DNA of 64,000 nt from Megachile rotundata (taxonomy: Eukaryota; Arthropoda; Insecta; Hymenoptera; Megachilidae): positions 2,766,501-2,830,500 of the forward strand of contig NC_134995.1 of the NCBI RefSeq assembly GCF_050947335.1, written 5' to 3'. Below, piece by piece: positions 23,374 through 33,917 of the stretch. The notes under the pieces are model-generated. The model was given only the letters and a program-made list of their open reading frames with translations, searched no databases and was not told the origin of the DNA. The translations under genes were made by a program, and so were the position numbers. Numbering within the stretch: the stretch's first letter is position 1; each line of letters begins with the position of its first letter.

Positions 23374-23535
23374 TCTTATTGTTGAAAGATATTGACCTGT
23401 GGATTTCACTCCTTAACCGCACACCACACGAATCCCACAATCTTCATTTATAAAATCGAGTCGTTTAGGGGTAAAAGCCGCTCTTTACCTTTTAGCGCTT
23501 GTAACTATCTGAACTTAGGTTCCAGGGACGTTACA

Positions 23536-23747
23536 CGATTAGTTAAATTTTTGGTGACAGCGGTGGGATAGACAGGTATAGGTCGCTGAATGTAGCTATA
23601 GATACGTATCACCGATCTGCTGCGTGGTAAGAGAACTTCTCTCTGCGGAGGTCAAAATCTTTCATCTCTGAAATAAAAGATAAACGCGTGATAAAGTATA
23701 CAAGTAGGAAAAAAAAAAATTTTTTAATAAATAATACACATATATAT
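23536..23747 (+). other. Possible primer-binding site and leader next to LTR copy B
   Basis: TTGGTGACAGCGGTGGGAT at 23550-23568 lies 14 bases after the LTR end and has the general look of an LTR-retrotransposon primer-binding site followed by a leader. I cannot name the tRNA. The stretch is cut off by the gypsy LTR at 23748. Confidence 0.35.
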
Positions 23748-24083
23748 TGTTGCGCCGGGGCGTTTCCTCGCGAGTAGCCATCACAGATTAAAACACACAA
23801 ACTCAGAATTTCAAGAACTCAAACGATTTATTAACAAAGTGTTAAGATCTGTAATCAAGTCTGTACTCTTCGAAATCTGACGCGGTTCTAATATTTAAAC
23901 ATCGCGGTTGTTCCCAGCTACCGGAAGTCCTGGCCACTCGATCCGCTCGTCCTGCCTGACAACTTCCGCGGACCTCTTCATTTCGTAGCCAGGACTAGCT
24001 TCATTGCTTCAATCGCGAACCAGTTTCACGTTGCAAGAACTGACTTCACGGCATCATTCGTGAGCTGGTTTCACGTCGCAACA
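23748..24083 (-). repeat. gypsy 3' LTR (336 bp)
   Basis: Read on minus, the LTR begins TGTTGCGACG and ends CCCCGGCGCAACA. Immediately before it on that strand is a purine-rich tract, AAACGGGGGCAA (24084-24095), fitting a polypurine tract used to prime plus-strand DNA. The gypsy pol relic at 25586-27080 has the same orientation, so this is the 3' LTR of that element. No 5' LTR is found; the element's right side is truncated. Confidence 0.75.
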
Positions 24084-25585
24084 TTGCCCCCGTTTCTTCA
24101 AAAGCAGTCGTCCCGACTGCGGCAAGTTTATTGCATCGTTCCAACCGCAGCAAGTTCATTGCAAGAAAGACATCTTCAGCTCGATCTTTCTAACCTCCGG
24201 ACTCTCGTGGAATTAGCCGGAACTTGCACACCTCTGTCTGCAAAGGAAGTAAACAACTGTTCCGTAATGTCCGCATATAGCTGAGAGTCTTCGTGGAAAC
24301 ATTAAATATCGCGCTAACGGCCATATCGAGAAGAATTCGCGAATCACAAGTCTCATCGCGAACGAGGCAACGCGCATTACCGATCCTTTTCATGCGTAAT
24401 TGTAGTTACTATTCGCGGTCCTTGTTCTCCTGCGTACGTGCGTTCTATATCGATTAGGATCTGTCGCGCATCCCCGTTTTCGCTGATCGATGTCGATAGA
24501 TCGCCCCGTCGTTCTTCTTGTTCCGGCTCTTGGAGAAGTCACACGCACCCGAGTTACTTTCTAATTCGAATTCCGCGAAATTGTGATAATCCGCCGAGCT
24601 ATTACCATTATTTAGAGACGTCGAATATCGATAAAATTAACGGAACGTCGTGCCCACGATATTTTCCGTGTTGTGCCGTTAATTCGCGTAAATCACCGTT
24701 GCCGTCGCCATAACACGTGGCGAAACTCTCAGCCTTTATTTCGACCGGTATCTCGTGCTTCCGCGGTCCGACCTTGATCGCTGCGAAAATTCGGTAATAT
24801 CGTCGCGTCAAGATTTCCGTCGCGTTCGGAGCTAACGCAGAGTTCCGCCCAAGATTTCCGTCGCGTTCGCGAGCAGCAACCCGATCAAGGGCAAGATTTC
24901 CGTGCGTTTCCGTCGTAGTTTCGTTTACCGGTCGATGTGTGACCTTTTGTACTATTAGTTTAAAATTTGAATTGTGAAACCATAAATAAAGTGACTGTGA
25001 CTGTTTTCCGTGTAAAAAAGTGTTAACAGTTAATTCCCGTTCTCCATTCCCGATTCAAAAACCCCACATTGAATAAAAATCCAGCCCATTACCCAACAAC
25101 AACCAAATCGAAATATTTACTTGAGTGGCCCTTATCAGACAGCTAACGTCTTGACATTTGCCCAACGTCTCAAAGAAAAACCACTCAAAAACCTTGAGCA
25201 AGACGCCGGTGTTCATTTGCTTCGATTTTCTTGAAGACGTTTCCAAACTTTAACCTTCTCTCAGGTAAATGATGTCCCGACTGTTCCTCGCCCTTCCCCT
25301 TGATTCTTGCGACTTGCGCACTTCTTTCTTGAGGTCTTCTCGGATGTGGATTCTCCCGGTCTCACGGAACTACTCTTTACAATTTCGAAGTCCGATGGTC
25401 AAAACTCTATCGGAATAGAGTCCTGACTGAGGGGCGACCCTCCTACGAGAATCGCACTTCCTCATTCGCAAAGACTTTCGAAAAAGGAGAGCCCGCAGCC
25501 AGTAAGAAATCCCCACCCTAGCCTTCTGCGACGAGGCATCCTCTTCTTAGGCGAAGACGTCGGACATCATATTTCCATTTATTTC
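24084..25585 (-). other. gypsy 3' region between pol stop and LTR
   Basis: About 1.5 kb downstream of the integrase stop. No recognisable env or other protein is visible; the 91-codon plus-strand frame at 24438-24713 is antisense to the element and has no motif. A short motif AAGATTTCCGTCGCG recurs near 24808 and 24851, with a variant near 24892. I see no gene. Confidence 0.5.
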
Positions 25586-27080
25586 TCAAACAGGGGGTGA
25601 AGCTTGGTAGCGAGCAAGCCGGTTAACGTGGACGACCCTAGGCTTGGATTTCGGCAGACGAATTATCCGGTAAATCAATTCATTCAACCGGTCCTTAACC
25701 ACATAGGGCCCTTCCCAATCAGACTGCAATTTTGGGCATTTTCCTTTTGTTCTTCGAGGATTGAAAAACCAAACTTTCTCTCCAGGCATAAAAGAAATCG
25801 GTTTCGAAGCAGAATCGTACCAAGTCTTCGTCTTCTCTGCACAGATCTGCATGCGTTCTCGAACGAAGCGATGTACTTTTACGATTCTTCCTCGGGTTTC
25901 CTCGATGAACTCATTTTCCACTTTCGGTGTATTAGGTGCTAGTCCTCTTAGAAGATCCATGGGTAAACGCAGTTCTGTTCCCATAAGAATCATGGACGGA
26001 GAATTCTGAGTGGTCTCATGACGTGAGGAACGGTAGGCCAAGAGGAACATCGAAATCCATTTATCCCAGTCCTTCTGGTTCTCAGCAACAAACTGGGATA
26101 AGTACTGCAACAAGATTCGGATCATCCGCTCTACGAGTCTATCCGACTGAGGGTGCAAAGGAGTCGTCCTGGTCTTCTTGATTCCCAGCATTTTCATTAA
26201 TTCATTAATTCATTAATTAACACCTCACGAAGTAGTGTTTCTGCAATCGTTGTAGCTTGCTGGTTTGGCAAAGGGAATATTTCTGGCCATTTCGAGAAAT
26301 AATCTACCACAACCAGCGCAAATCTGTTCCCGGACGAAGACTTCGGCAAGGGACCCACCACGTTGAGTGCTATCCTCTCAAAGGGCACTCCAACGTTATA
26401 AATCTTCAGGGTCCCTCTTCCCTTCTCAACAGGGCCCTTCTTCGCGGAACATCGATGACATCTTCGACACCAATCTTCTACGTCTCTTCGGTGATCCACC
26501 CAAAAGTACCTCTGACGAACCTTAGCAAGCGTCTTCCTGACTCCAAAATGTCCTCCAGTAGGTGCGTCATGGCATTCTTGCAACACCTCCGTAATCTTCC
26601 TTCTAGGCACAATTAGTAATTTTGTGATTTGATTTCCGTCCGCAGACTCCCATCTTCGGACCAGTAAATCCTGCTCTATATCCAACGAATCCCAAATGGA
26701 CCAGAAATATTTCGCTCCAGAGGAAAGAGCCGAAACTTCCTGCCAAGTGGTTTTATTTCCATCTTTCAAATATTTTCTAATTGCTCGAAGATCTTCATCC
26801 TCTTCCTGTGCGTTTACCCATTCTTCTATCTCGTCCTTCTTCTTCACGGTCCTTTTCCTCAAGACGGATACAACGCTTACATTGCGAAGTTTCACAAGGT
26901 CTTCTTGAGAGACTGTCCACGTTTCCATGATTCTTTCCAATACGATGCTTGATTTCAAAGTCGTACTGTTGGAGTCTCTCAATCCATCTTGCGATCTGCC
27001 CTTCGGATCTTTTAAATGAAAGTAACCATCTTAATGAGGCATGATCCGTCCTCACTAGAAATTTTCGTCCATATAAGTTA
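25586..27080 (-). pseudogene. gypsy retrotransposon pol relic (RNase H end and integrase)
   Basis: In order on minus: an RNase H end with VRTDHASLRWLL (about 27000-27055) and NVDSLSRRP, a frameshift near 26890, an integrase zinc domain (GGHFGVRKTLAKVRQRYFW, then CRRCHRC), and the start of the catalytic core. The residue at the first catalytic Asp reads ALNVVGPLP, so Asp has become Asn. The segment carrying the second Asp is deleted and replaced by a short repeat of ATTAATTC (26196-26222). The integrase then resumes through the region around the third acidic residue (HPQSDRLVERMI) to the C-terminal domain ending LARYQASPPV. The enzyme would normally insert cDNA into the genome; this copy cannot. 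RT, protease and gag are missing beyond 27080. Confidence 0.9.
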
Positions 27081-27084
27081 TTTA

Positions 27085-27540
27085 ATAGTAACAACAAAAT
27101 ATTGCAGTGCAAAATGGTAATGTAAAGTGTCAGCGAAGTAAAGTTCACTAACCTTGGTGTGAACATATGCAGCCTGCATTTTTTTTTACGGAAGGTCAGG
27201 TCCGGTGAAATGGCCCAGTCACAACACATTTTCACCAAAGCAGGATTATTTTTAAACAATAGGTGAGTCTGATTTAAATTATTCCTACATGTTTTGTAAA
27301 TTTACAGTTGACAGGTGTTAATTCATTTGTTAGTTATGAAATTTGAAATCTTTTCTGATGTACAGAAAAGTTATGTTTCCGTCAATATGTGCGAATTTGT
27401 TATTTTGTATTTTTATAATGAGAAACAAGAACAATTTTCGATATTTTATTCCTTATTCCTTTTAAATAACGAATACAAATATCGAAGAAATTCGATTTAC
27501 TTGGTTTAAGTTAATAACAAATAATTAGTTTATCCTTTAT
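27085..27540 (+). repeat. Leader-like repeat with splice donor, copy 1
   Basis: AGGATTATTTTTAAACAAT followed by AGGTGAGT near 27265 matches the copy near 43550, where the text reads GGGATTATTTTTAAACAATT then GGTGAGT. Upstream, AAAATATTGCAGTGCAAAATG (27096 on) pairs with a diverged AAAATATTACAGTGAAGAATG near 43380. A conserved GTGAGT after a conserved exon-like block suggests a 5' non-coding exon with a donor site, from a repeated gene or a spliced element. It truncates the gypsy relic. Nothing codes here. Confidence 0.5.
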
Positions 27541-28838
27541 CTGTAAATAATGCATAATCGGATCTTATTTTTAATTATGTTAGAGAAAAGGGGAGAAGAA
27601 AAGAAACGAAAAAAAAAAGAAAGAAATCTGAAGTTTGACGGAAAATATGTTATATTTTAACAAATCTACTGAAACTATATCGCTCGCGCTACTCTTTTCA
27701 CTCACGGTCTTATTCGGCTAGTGACCTGTACTTTTATTTTCTCTCTCTCTCTTACTCTTCCTTTCTCGCTCTCTCTTACTCTTTTTCTCGCACTCATCAC
27801 TCATTTGTCAGTCCATTCGCTCTTGCCATTCGCGCGCATTTACAAAACCTATAACAGTTGTTTTATTCATTATTTGTGATAGAGTTTCATACAGATGAGG
27901 TTTACGACATGACGAGAGAATGGTCACTTTTAAACCCCATAATTTAGTATCCGTACCATCTGCGTGCCAGCACTACGATGGTACGTGACAATTTGTAGTT
28001 TTTAGCAGATCTGTTTATTGCTGCACTAGTCTTTAGAGTTTTTGGCTTCAGTGACACAGGTCATGTCATAAATCTCCCAGCTTAGAAGATCAGAGGGCGA
28101 TCTGGCCCCTAGAAGTAACGGATCCCGCGGACCGAGACTGACGTCACGGGATCTGGGAAAAACCCAGATTCTCCCCGGAATGCCGTCCTCCCCCGTAGGA
28201 ACTTCTGTTCCCCTTCCAGAAAAGTACCACGCTAAGGGCGCAATGGAAGGGAGGACAAAGGTTGTCGAGTCGAATTCCAAGAAAAAGGGGGAATCAAGTA
28301 GCCCGAAATTGCGTCGCATAAACAAGCACGGGTTGTTGGCCGAGAACACGTGCGCCTATAGCTAGAATCCAGTTTTTACCGGATCATTCAAGAAACGACA
28401 GGTTCGAGCTTGTCCGTTACGATTCGCGAATCGACAGGTTCGTCCGGGATCGGTTTGGTTCGGGGACCTTCGTGACCGTTAGGGCTACTCCGCGGAGGTG
28501 CGGGGTGGTCGCGCGGTAAGTAGAGCCGGTACGGCACGCGCCAGAAAAATTAATCTTTAATAGGCAATCGAAGCATACGCAATTTTCTCACGTATAATCG
28601 TTTGTCATCGATTCATTGTGTTTAATCCGAATATACTCTAGTGTTTGGTGCGAGCTACGATCAGTAGATCAGCTGCATTTTTTTTTCTCGCGTTGTGTAA
28701 ATTCTAATATCGTTTAATAAAACTAACGCGTGTCGAGTCACGGGAAACGCGCGGAATTCCCGACGCGACGTCCGAACGTATCGCGGTCTCTCTCGAACAA
28801 TCCCTTTTTTCTAAGCAAGCCCCGCGCGGCAGCTTCTT
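27541..28838. other. Non-coding; pyrimidine-rich tract and possible retroelement leader
   Basis: 27690-27850 is a CTCTCT-type low-complexity tract. 28020-28560 is G+C-richer; it contains GGTTCGTCCGGGATCGG near 28437, resembling a retroviral-type primer-binding region, and a splice-donor-like CGGTAAGTAG near 28516. The frames at 28026-28349 (minus) and 28180-28365 (plus) have no recognised motif. I cannot assign a family. Confidence 0.3.
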
Positions 28839-28990
28839 ATCACGGCCCCAGCGCCTATTTACATTTCCTAGTCCAGCACTAGCGAAATTTATCACGGTCC
28901 CAGCGCCTATTTTTATTCCTAGTCCAGCACTAGCGAAATTTATCACGGCCCCAGCGCCTATTTTTATTCCTAGTCTAGCACTAGCGAATT
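28839..28990. repeat. Tandem repeat, three units of about 50 bases
   Basis: Three consecutive units, each reading ATCACGG-CCCAGCGCCTATTT and ending TAGTCCAGCACTAGCGAA with small differences. The mariner element inserts at the end of the third unit. Confidence 0.85.
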
Positions 28991-28991
28991 A

Positions 28992-29888
28992 CGAGGTGTG
29001 ACACAAAAGTAACGAGATAAGTCCAATAAATCATTGTACCTGCAGAATCAGTTCTCCGTGACATTATCACCTTCAAAGTAGTCCCCTTCAGAATTCACAC
29101 ACTTTTGCATTTGGTGCTGCCATTGCTGGTAACAATTTTGGAACGAGGTTTTTGGAAGTCCCTTTAGGAGATTCTCCGTTTCTGCCTGAACCTCTTTAAC
29201 TGAGGTGAAATGGGTTCCCATTAAGCAAAATTTAACTTTAGGAAATAGAAAAAAGTCGCATAGAGCCAAATCAGGTGAATAAGGTGGATGCCCCATCACA
29301 GTAATATTTTTACTGGTCAGAAACTACTTGGCAGACAGTACCGTATGAGCGGATGCATTGTCCTGGTGCAACGACCATCCATCGCTTCATAACTGTGGTC
29401 TTTCTTTCCGAATTTTTTCACTAAATCTTTTTAGGACTTTAATGTAATAGTGTTGGTTAACAGTCTGACCACTGGGAAACCACTCAATCATTACAATTCC
29501 ATTAATGTGGAATTTTGATTTTGACATGCGTGCCTTTTTGGGTTTTGGGAATCCTGGAGACTTCTACTCCATTGACTGGCGCTTACATTCTGGGTCATAG
29601 GTAAAAATCCAAATCTCATCACATGTTACAAAAGATTTCAACAAATTTTACAAAAAACTTGATGTCTATATGCTGTTCGATTTTTACGTTAGACATTTTT
29701 CCGGCAGAATGCAGTTGCACATGTTCACTAAATAACGCAATACTTCCAAATGGTATGACCGATTCAATCGAAATTGGCAACATGGATAGAGGAGGTATAT
29801 AGGATGATGCCACAAAAAACAATTGCTGCCAATTCCATTGTTTTTTCAAGCTACAGACCTAGTCTCGTTACTTTTGTGTCACACCTCG
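28992..29888 (-). mobile_element. mariner element, internal deletion derivative (897 bp)
   Basis: Perfect 26-base terminal inverted repeats beginning CGAGGTGTGACACAAAAGTA, flanked by TA (28990-28991 and 29889-29890). The encoded transposase is on the minus strand, with the N-terminal half mostly deleted. Intact ends with a broken gene fit a derivative that could be moved by a transposase supplied elsewhere. Its flank on the left is a tandem repeat. Confidence 0.92.
29048..29696 (-). pseudogene. mariner transposase relic
   Basis: The start ATG at 29696 opens about 20 residues typical of a mariner N-terminus (MSNVKIEQHIDIK), then an internal deletion jumps directly to the catalytic domain. There EIWIFTYDPE (first Asp), LHQDNASAH (second Asp) and YSPDLALCDFFLFP (third Asp) are readable, interrupted by stops and a frameshift. 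The helix-turn-helix DNA-binding region is missing. The longest intact stretch is 83 codons (29048-29299). The family enzyme cuts and pastes the element at TA sites; this copy is inactive. Confidence 0.88.
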
Positions 29889-31349
29889 TATAACGTCGCG
29901 GTTGGATCCAACCTCTTCCCCACCCCCCCCCTCCTTTCTTTCGTTTCATTTGGGACGTTCTCATACACACGCACACATACACACACACACACGTTATTTC
30001 TGTGCAAATTGTTGTATCTTCTTCGAGGAGGTTTTTTACTCGGCCTAGCCGGGTTTTTCCTCCTCTGGGGCAATAAATTCTTCTTATTGTCCCCAACATT
30101 GAGCAATTTTATTCAAACTCCTTCCCATCCATTCCTATTAAAACGAAATATAAATTGAATTGCGGAATCTCGGCGCATTGACGTGGTTTCGACGAAACAG
30201 AGGTGTTAACGAAGCTAGGAGATGACAAATTAGACAGATAGCTAACAGTTCAGATAACTAACAGTACAGATAGACAGCAATACAGATAGTCAACAGTTCA
30301 GAGTTAAAACAGCATAGATACAGAATAATACACAGAGCACGGCTGGCTGTCGTGGCGAGCGCACGTGTTAGGGGGGCGCTCCGCGATAAAGTTCAATTTT
30401 GGTGGGAAAAAGTGGTTAAAGTGTGATAAATAATGTTGTGAAGTGAGGGGAGACCGTGGGGGAAGTGAACGGTGAAGTTTTGTAAAAATCGGTGGTGAAA
30501 TAATAAATCTATAAATAAAAATCGAAATTTCGGTAATGGCGACCTCCACGCGACGCGAGGGAAAGCATGGGGTGCAAACCCATGAGTAATCGAAATAGCG
30601 AGGAAACGAGTGTTCGGACCGACCGCGGAATAAAATAAATATGTGCCCGACTTAAATACGATTATTTTTATATATCGCGAGTGAAAATAGTGCAATTTAA
30701 GGGTGAAAGTTGCCCTCGAAGAAGGACTTGCGCGAACACGTGGTCGTGCGACATGTAGAAGTTGCGAGAGAAAGTCGCAGAAATTATATTAATTAATTAA
30801 TAATGTAAATGTCATTAGGGATTTAGAGTGCGGGAAAGGGCGAATGAGGCATACTGAATGCACGCGGTGATTAGTTTTGGCTATTTTTGTATTTTCATGA
30901 TTTGATAGTAAATAAATAATGGCGTCGGTCAAGCATGCTTCGATATATCGTACGAACACGTGGGTATCTCCGCGCGAGGGAAAGCGTAGAGCGTAAAGGC
31001 CGGTTCGCAAACATCCAACATGGCCGGGGAAGGGTCGCTGCAGGCGCATGGAGAGCGGCCCTTAAGGACGAAGCCTAAGGGCGAAACGAAGGCACGCGGC
31101 AACAAGCAAGATGGCGGAGGAAGGATCGCCGCAAGCGCATGGAGACCTGCCTTTAGGGACGAAGCCTATGGGTGAAGCGGAGGCACGCAGCAACAAGCAA
31201 GATGGCGGAGACATGGCGCGTTTTTCAAATGGTAAGCAGATATGTTGAAGTAAGAAGACAGTGAGGAGAAGAGGAAGAGGCGAGACGACACGGAACGAAG
31301 TGAAGGAAGGAAGTAATTAATTAATTAATAAATAAATGAAGTGAATGAG

Positions 31350-31380
<31 letters not shown>

Positions 31381-31794
31381 TTAATTAATTAATAATTAAC
31401 GAATAAATTATTGTAAATAGTGAAGTGATTAGTAGATTAATAAATAAATAAATAATAAATAATAAATAATTAACAGATAGGCAACTAATTTGGTGTAGTG
31501 TTAGGAAAGTGTTGTGAGAGTGCAGTGAAGTGCTAGGAGTGTTGCGGGTACAGGGGAATATACGTGACCACGTGCGCGAGTGCAGAGGAACAGTGCAAAG
31601 CGGGAAAATGGCGGAAAAGTGTTGGAAGAACTGCGGAAAACGCTCCAGCACTCTGGAAACTCCGAAGTCACAACGATGGTGGAGAAAAGGGGCCGCATTG
31701 AGAATATCCAGCATGGCGAAGGAAGGAACGCTGCAAACACTTGGAGAGCGGCCCTAAAGGGTGAAGCGAAACCTTATATATATATTTCTTGTTT
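29889..31794 (+). repeat. Purine-rich, repeat-rich non-coding region
   Basis: Contents, left to right: a poly-C run (about 29921-29933), a (CA)n tract (about 29967-29992), an AATAAA near 30072, degenerate ACAGATAG-type repeats (30230-30330), long GA-rich text, an (AAT)n tract (31348-31386), and repeated ATGGCGG-containing units. Two direct copies of a unit of about 92 bases lie at 31007-31098 and 31099-31190, with a partial third after that and a diverged copy at 31702-31769. Open frames here are compositional and carry no motif. It might be the untranslated leader of an unidentified element. Confidence 0.45.
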
Positions 31795-32415
31795 TTCTAA
31801 GTTATTAACTCGCCGTCAGATTCTCGGAGTTCGCTCTGGGTAGTTTAGTAGCTACCTAACGCAGGCTTCCCAATTAAGCGATCAGGTTTTGGGTGTCGAT
31901 TTGTGCTCTGACAAAAAGGGCCATGAATCTAATTAGTTTAGAGTCAAACAAGGAGTAACTGTTCCACGTCTAATACAAATTTTAGAGTTTTTGTAATTAA
32001 CCAAATATTGATCTGTCAGTTTTGTTAGGATCTAGATCCATTATTAAATTGCGTTATTTTCTTGCGTTGCGTATATCATTATAAAAACCGCGTAATTGAA
32101 GTAGTTAGCTACCGTTCTACGATTTGCGACAACAAGTCTATTATACTCCAATTTGCTTATAAAATTCAGTCATACATATATTTTTATATTCGCTAAAGAA
32201 ATTGTTAATTATAACTTTCTTTCTCATCATTACTTGAATAAACCTAATTAATGAAAGGTATTAACCTGTAGATTTCACTCTTTAACCACACGCCACCACG
32301 ATCCCACATTCTTTTAGAATTAGTTATAGTAAAAACGAGTCGCTTAATAGGCAAAAACCGCTCTTTGCTTCATAAGTGCTGTAAAATACCAGGTTCTAGT
32401 ACCAGGGACGTTACA
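31795..32415 (+). repeat. Long LTR-family repeat, partial copy D
   Basis: It matches the right part of copy B, from TCAGATTCTCGGAG through GACAAAAAGGGCCATGAA, and ends CCAGGGACGTTACA. The left part, including the TATA box, is missing. Confidence 0.75.
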
Positions 32416-33219
32416 TAAACAAAAATGTTATCCCCACCACTGGGGGGAAGACCCCTCGAGACGCCCGAGGTTCGCTCGCCGGGAAATGTAACGTGACCCG
32501 GGTTTAATGTATCCGTGAGACAATATCAATGCAAATATAAAACTTTTTTATTTTTGACTTTTTCGTTATCAAATTTTACCAATTAATTTTTGACATTTTT
32601 CTGATTAAAAGAAGACCAAACACGACATAATTTGGACTATATGTATTTACTGGTTTAATTGACGATAAAAGTTTCTCACGTCGAAGAGGATAGCGAGCCA
32701 AAAAGAAAGAGACGCTACGATCGTGGTAGTCGGCAAAGATCAAAAGTCTGTTCGATTGTTTGCAATACTTGAGCATTGCTAATTTTTTTATTTTTCATCC
32801 ATTTTTCTATATAACTTTCTCCATCATATTCGTGACATTTTCCTGACTAAAATGAGACCAAACACGTCGTAATTTGAGTTATATTTACTTGCAATACCTT
32901 ATTAGAGTAAAATCATCGATGTACGCGTAACACTTGAAATTAAAAGTAAATATGTCCCGAAGTATGTCATGTTTGGTTTCATTTTAATGAGAAAAATGTT
33001 ACAAATATGATGGAAAAAATTAAAAAAAAAAAAATCAAAAATAAAAAAGTTTTATTCTTGCATTAGGAGTGTCCTTCTAGTAGGTCACTGTTTGTTTACG
33101 TTCGGTCTCCTTCGTTCGAAATGTAGCACCTTTACGATATACGCAAACGGCGACCGTGATATTTTTCTCTTCTGTCCTTTTCTACGTTCGGCAAGACATC
33201 AATCAATGTAGGACCTGTA
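32416..33219. repeat. Inverted/direct repeats related to the 11 kb complex
   Basis: The motif TTTTTCTGATTAAAA followed by ACCAAACACGACATAATT-like text occurs near 32590 and, diverged, near 32845, and inverted near 32965 (ATGTTTGGTTTCATTTTAATGAG). The outer ends near 32535 and 33035 also pair (AACTTTTTTATTTTTGA against its inverse). 33150-33217 then matches a unit at 46980-47033 (ACATCAATCAATGTAGGA). No gene. Confidence 0.5.
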
Positions 33220-33675
33220 CTGTCCAGAGCACGAGAGAAAAGTAGCGGGACGGGAACGGGGCAAAGAGGGTAGGCCGCTAGGACCACCTAATCCCCACTT
33301 TTCGACCCACGCGTAGCTTCCACCGTTCATCCGTAATGGTGTGGTTTTACATAGGTATAGAAACAGATATTGCTACTATATGTTAAAAAACTCAATTTTT
33401 TTCCTCTTACGCGATGCGTAAAACTTTTGGACACTACGACAATGGAATGCCGCTCAACGTATCGCTCGTTCTGTCTCGCTTGTTCTACATATATCTGACC
33501 CACTCTCCGCGTCACGCGACCGATTAATGTATGTGTGCGCCTCGACAAATAGCGTGTTGTTGCCGAAAATGCGTGTGACAATAGGCGGCAACGTTACAAT
33601 CCGACCACTGCGATGCTCTTTTCGTCCCTCTAGCCCCGTTCCCGTCCCGCTACTTTTCTCTCGTGCTCTGGACAG
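33220..33675. mobile_element. TA-flanked MITE with 38-base TIRs (456 bp)
   Basis: Perfect-looking terminal inverted repeats begin CTGTCCAGAGCACGAGAGAA and run about 38 bases at each end. TA flanks are at 33218-33219 and 33676-33677. The left flank ends GTAGGACCTG and the right flank resumes CGATATACGC; the unit at 47025-47045 reads GTAGGATCTGTGCGATATGC without the insert, giving the empty site. No transposase frame. Confidence 0.88.
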
Positions 33676-33870
33676 TACGATATACGCAAAACCTCAGACC
33701 CGAAAGATTTGCTTATATTGTCGTCAAATCAGGAGGAACTCAGCTGGATGTTGTTTTAGGCGTTTATTTTTTGTTCGGACTTTTACAGTAACTCCCGCAC
33801 AGAGTAAAGGTTAACTTAAAACTGAGTGTCGAGGTCCGTCGAAGGGCCTTCTTATATATTAGAAATTCGA

Positions 33871-33917
33871 GGGGGTGGTAGCCCAGTGGTAGGGAGAAGG
33901 TCCTGGGAAAATGAGGT
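33871..33917 (+). repeat. tRNA-Ala-like head, possible degenerate SINE
   Basis: GGGGGTGGTAGCCCAGTGGT resembles the acceptor stem and A box of tRNA-Ala, and AAGGTCCTGGGAAAAT shortly after resembles the start of its T arm, but the anticodon arm and a good B box are missing. It is not a functional tRNA. A tRNA-derived SINE head or a processed tRNA fragment is possible. Confidence 0.3.

Larger units (their letters stand above)
14544..23535 (+). mobile_element. Long LTR-family repeat, copy B, with nested I-clade LINE
   Basis: It runs from TGTAACGTCCCTGGGG to CCAGGGACGTTACA; without the nested LINE it is about 2.2 kb. A TATA box at 15332-15339 and AATAAA signals at about 16019 and at 23368-23373 read on this strand, which sets the LTR orientation. 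The flanking four bases (ACTG and CGAT) do not match. Just beyond the right end is a sequence resembling a primer-binding site (23550-23568), so this may be the 5' LTR of a provirus whose remainder was lost rather than a solo LTR. Other copies are at 3499, 13492, 31795, 34804 and 56954. Confidence 0.7.

Noticed and set aside
25604..26009. Plus-strand frames of 82-112 codons in the gypsy integrase region
   Set aside because: Antisense to integrase, which has clear zinc-domain and core motifs on minus.
29823..30158. 111-codon plus and 82/75-codon minus frames around the CA tract
   Set aside because: They are generated by poly-C and (CA)n tracts and the mariner end; no conserved residues.
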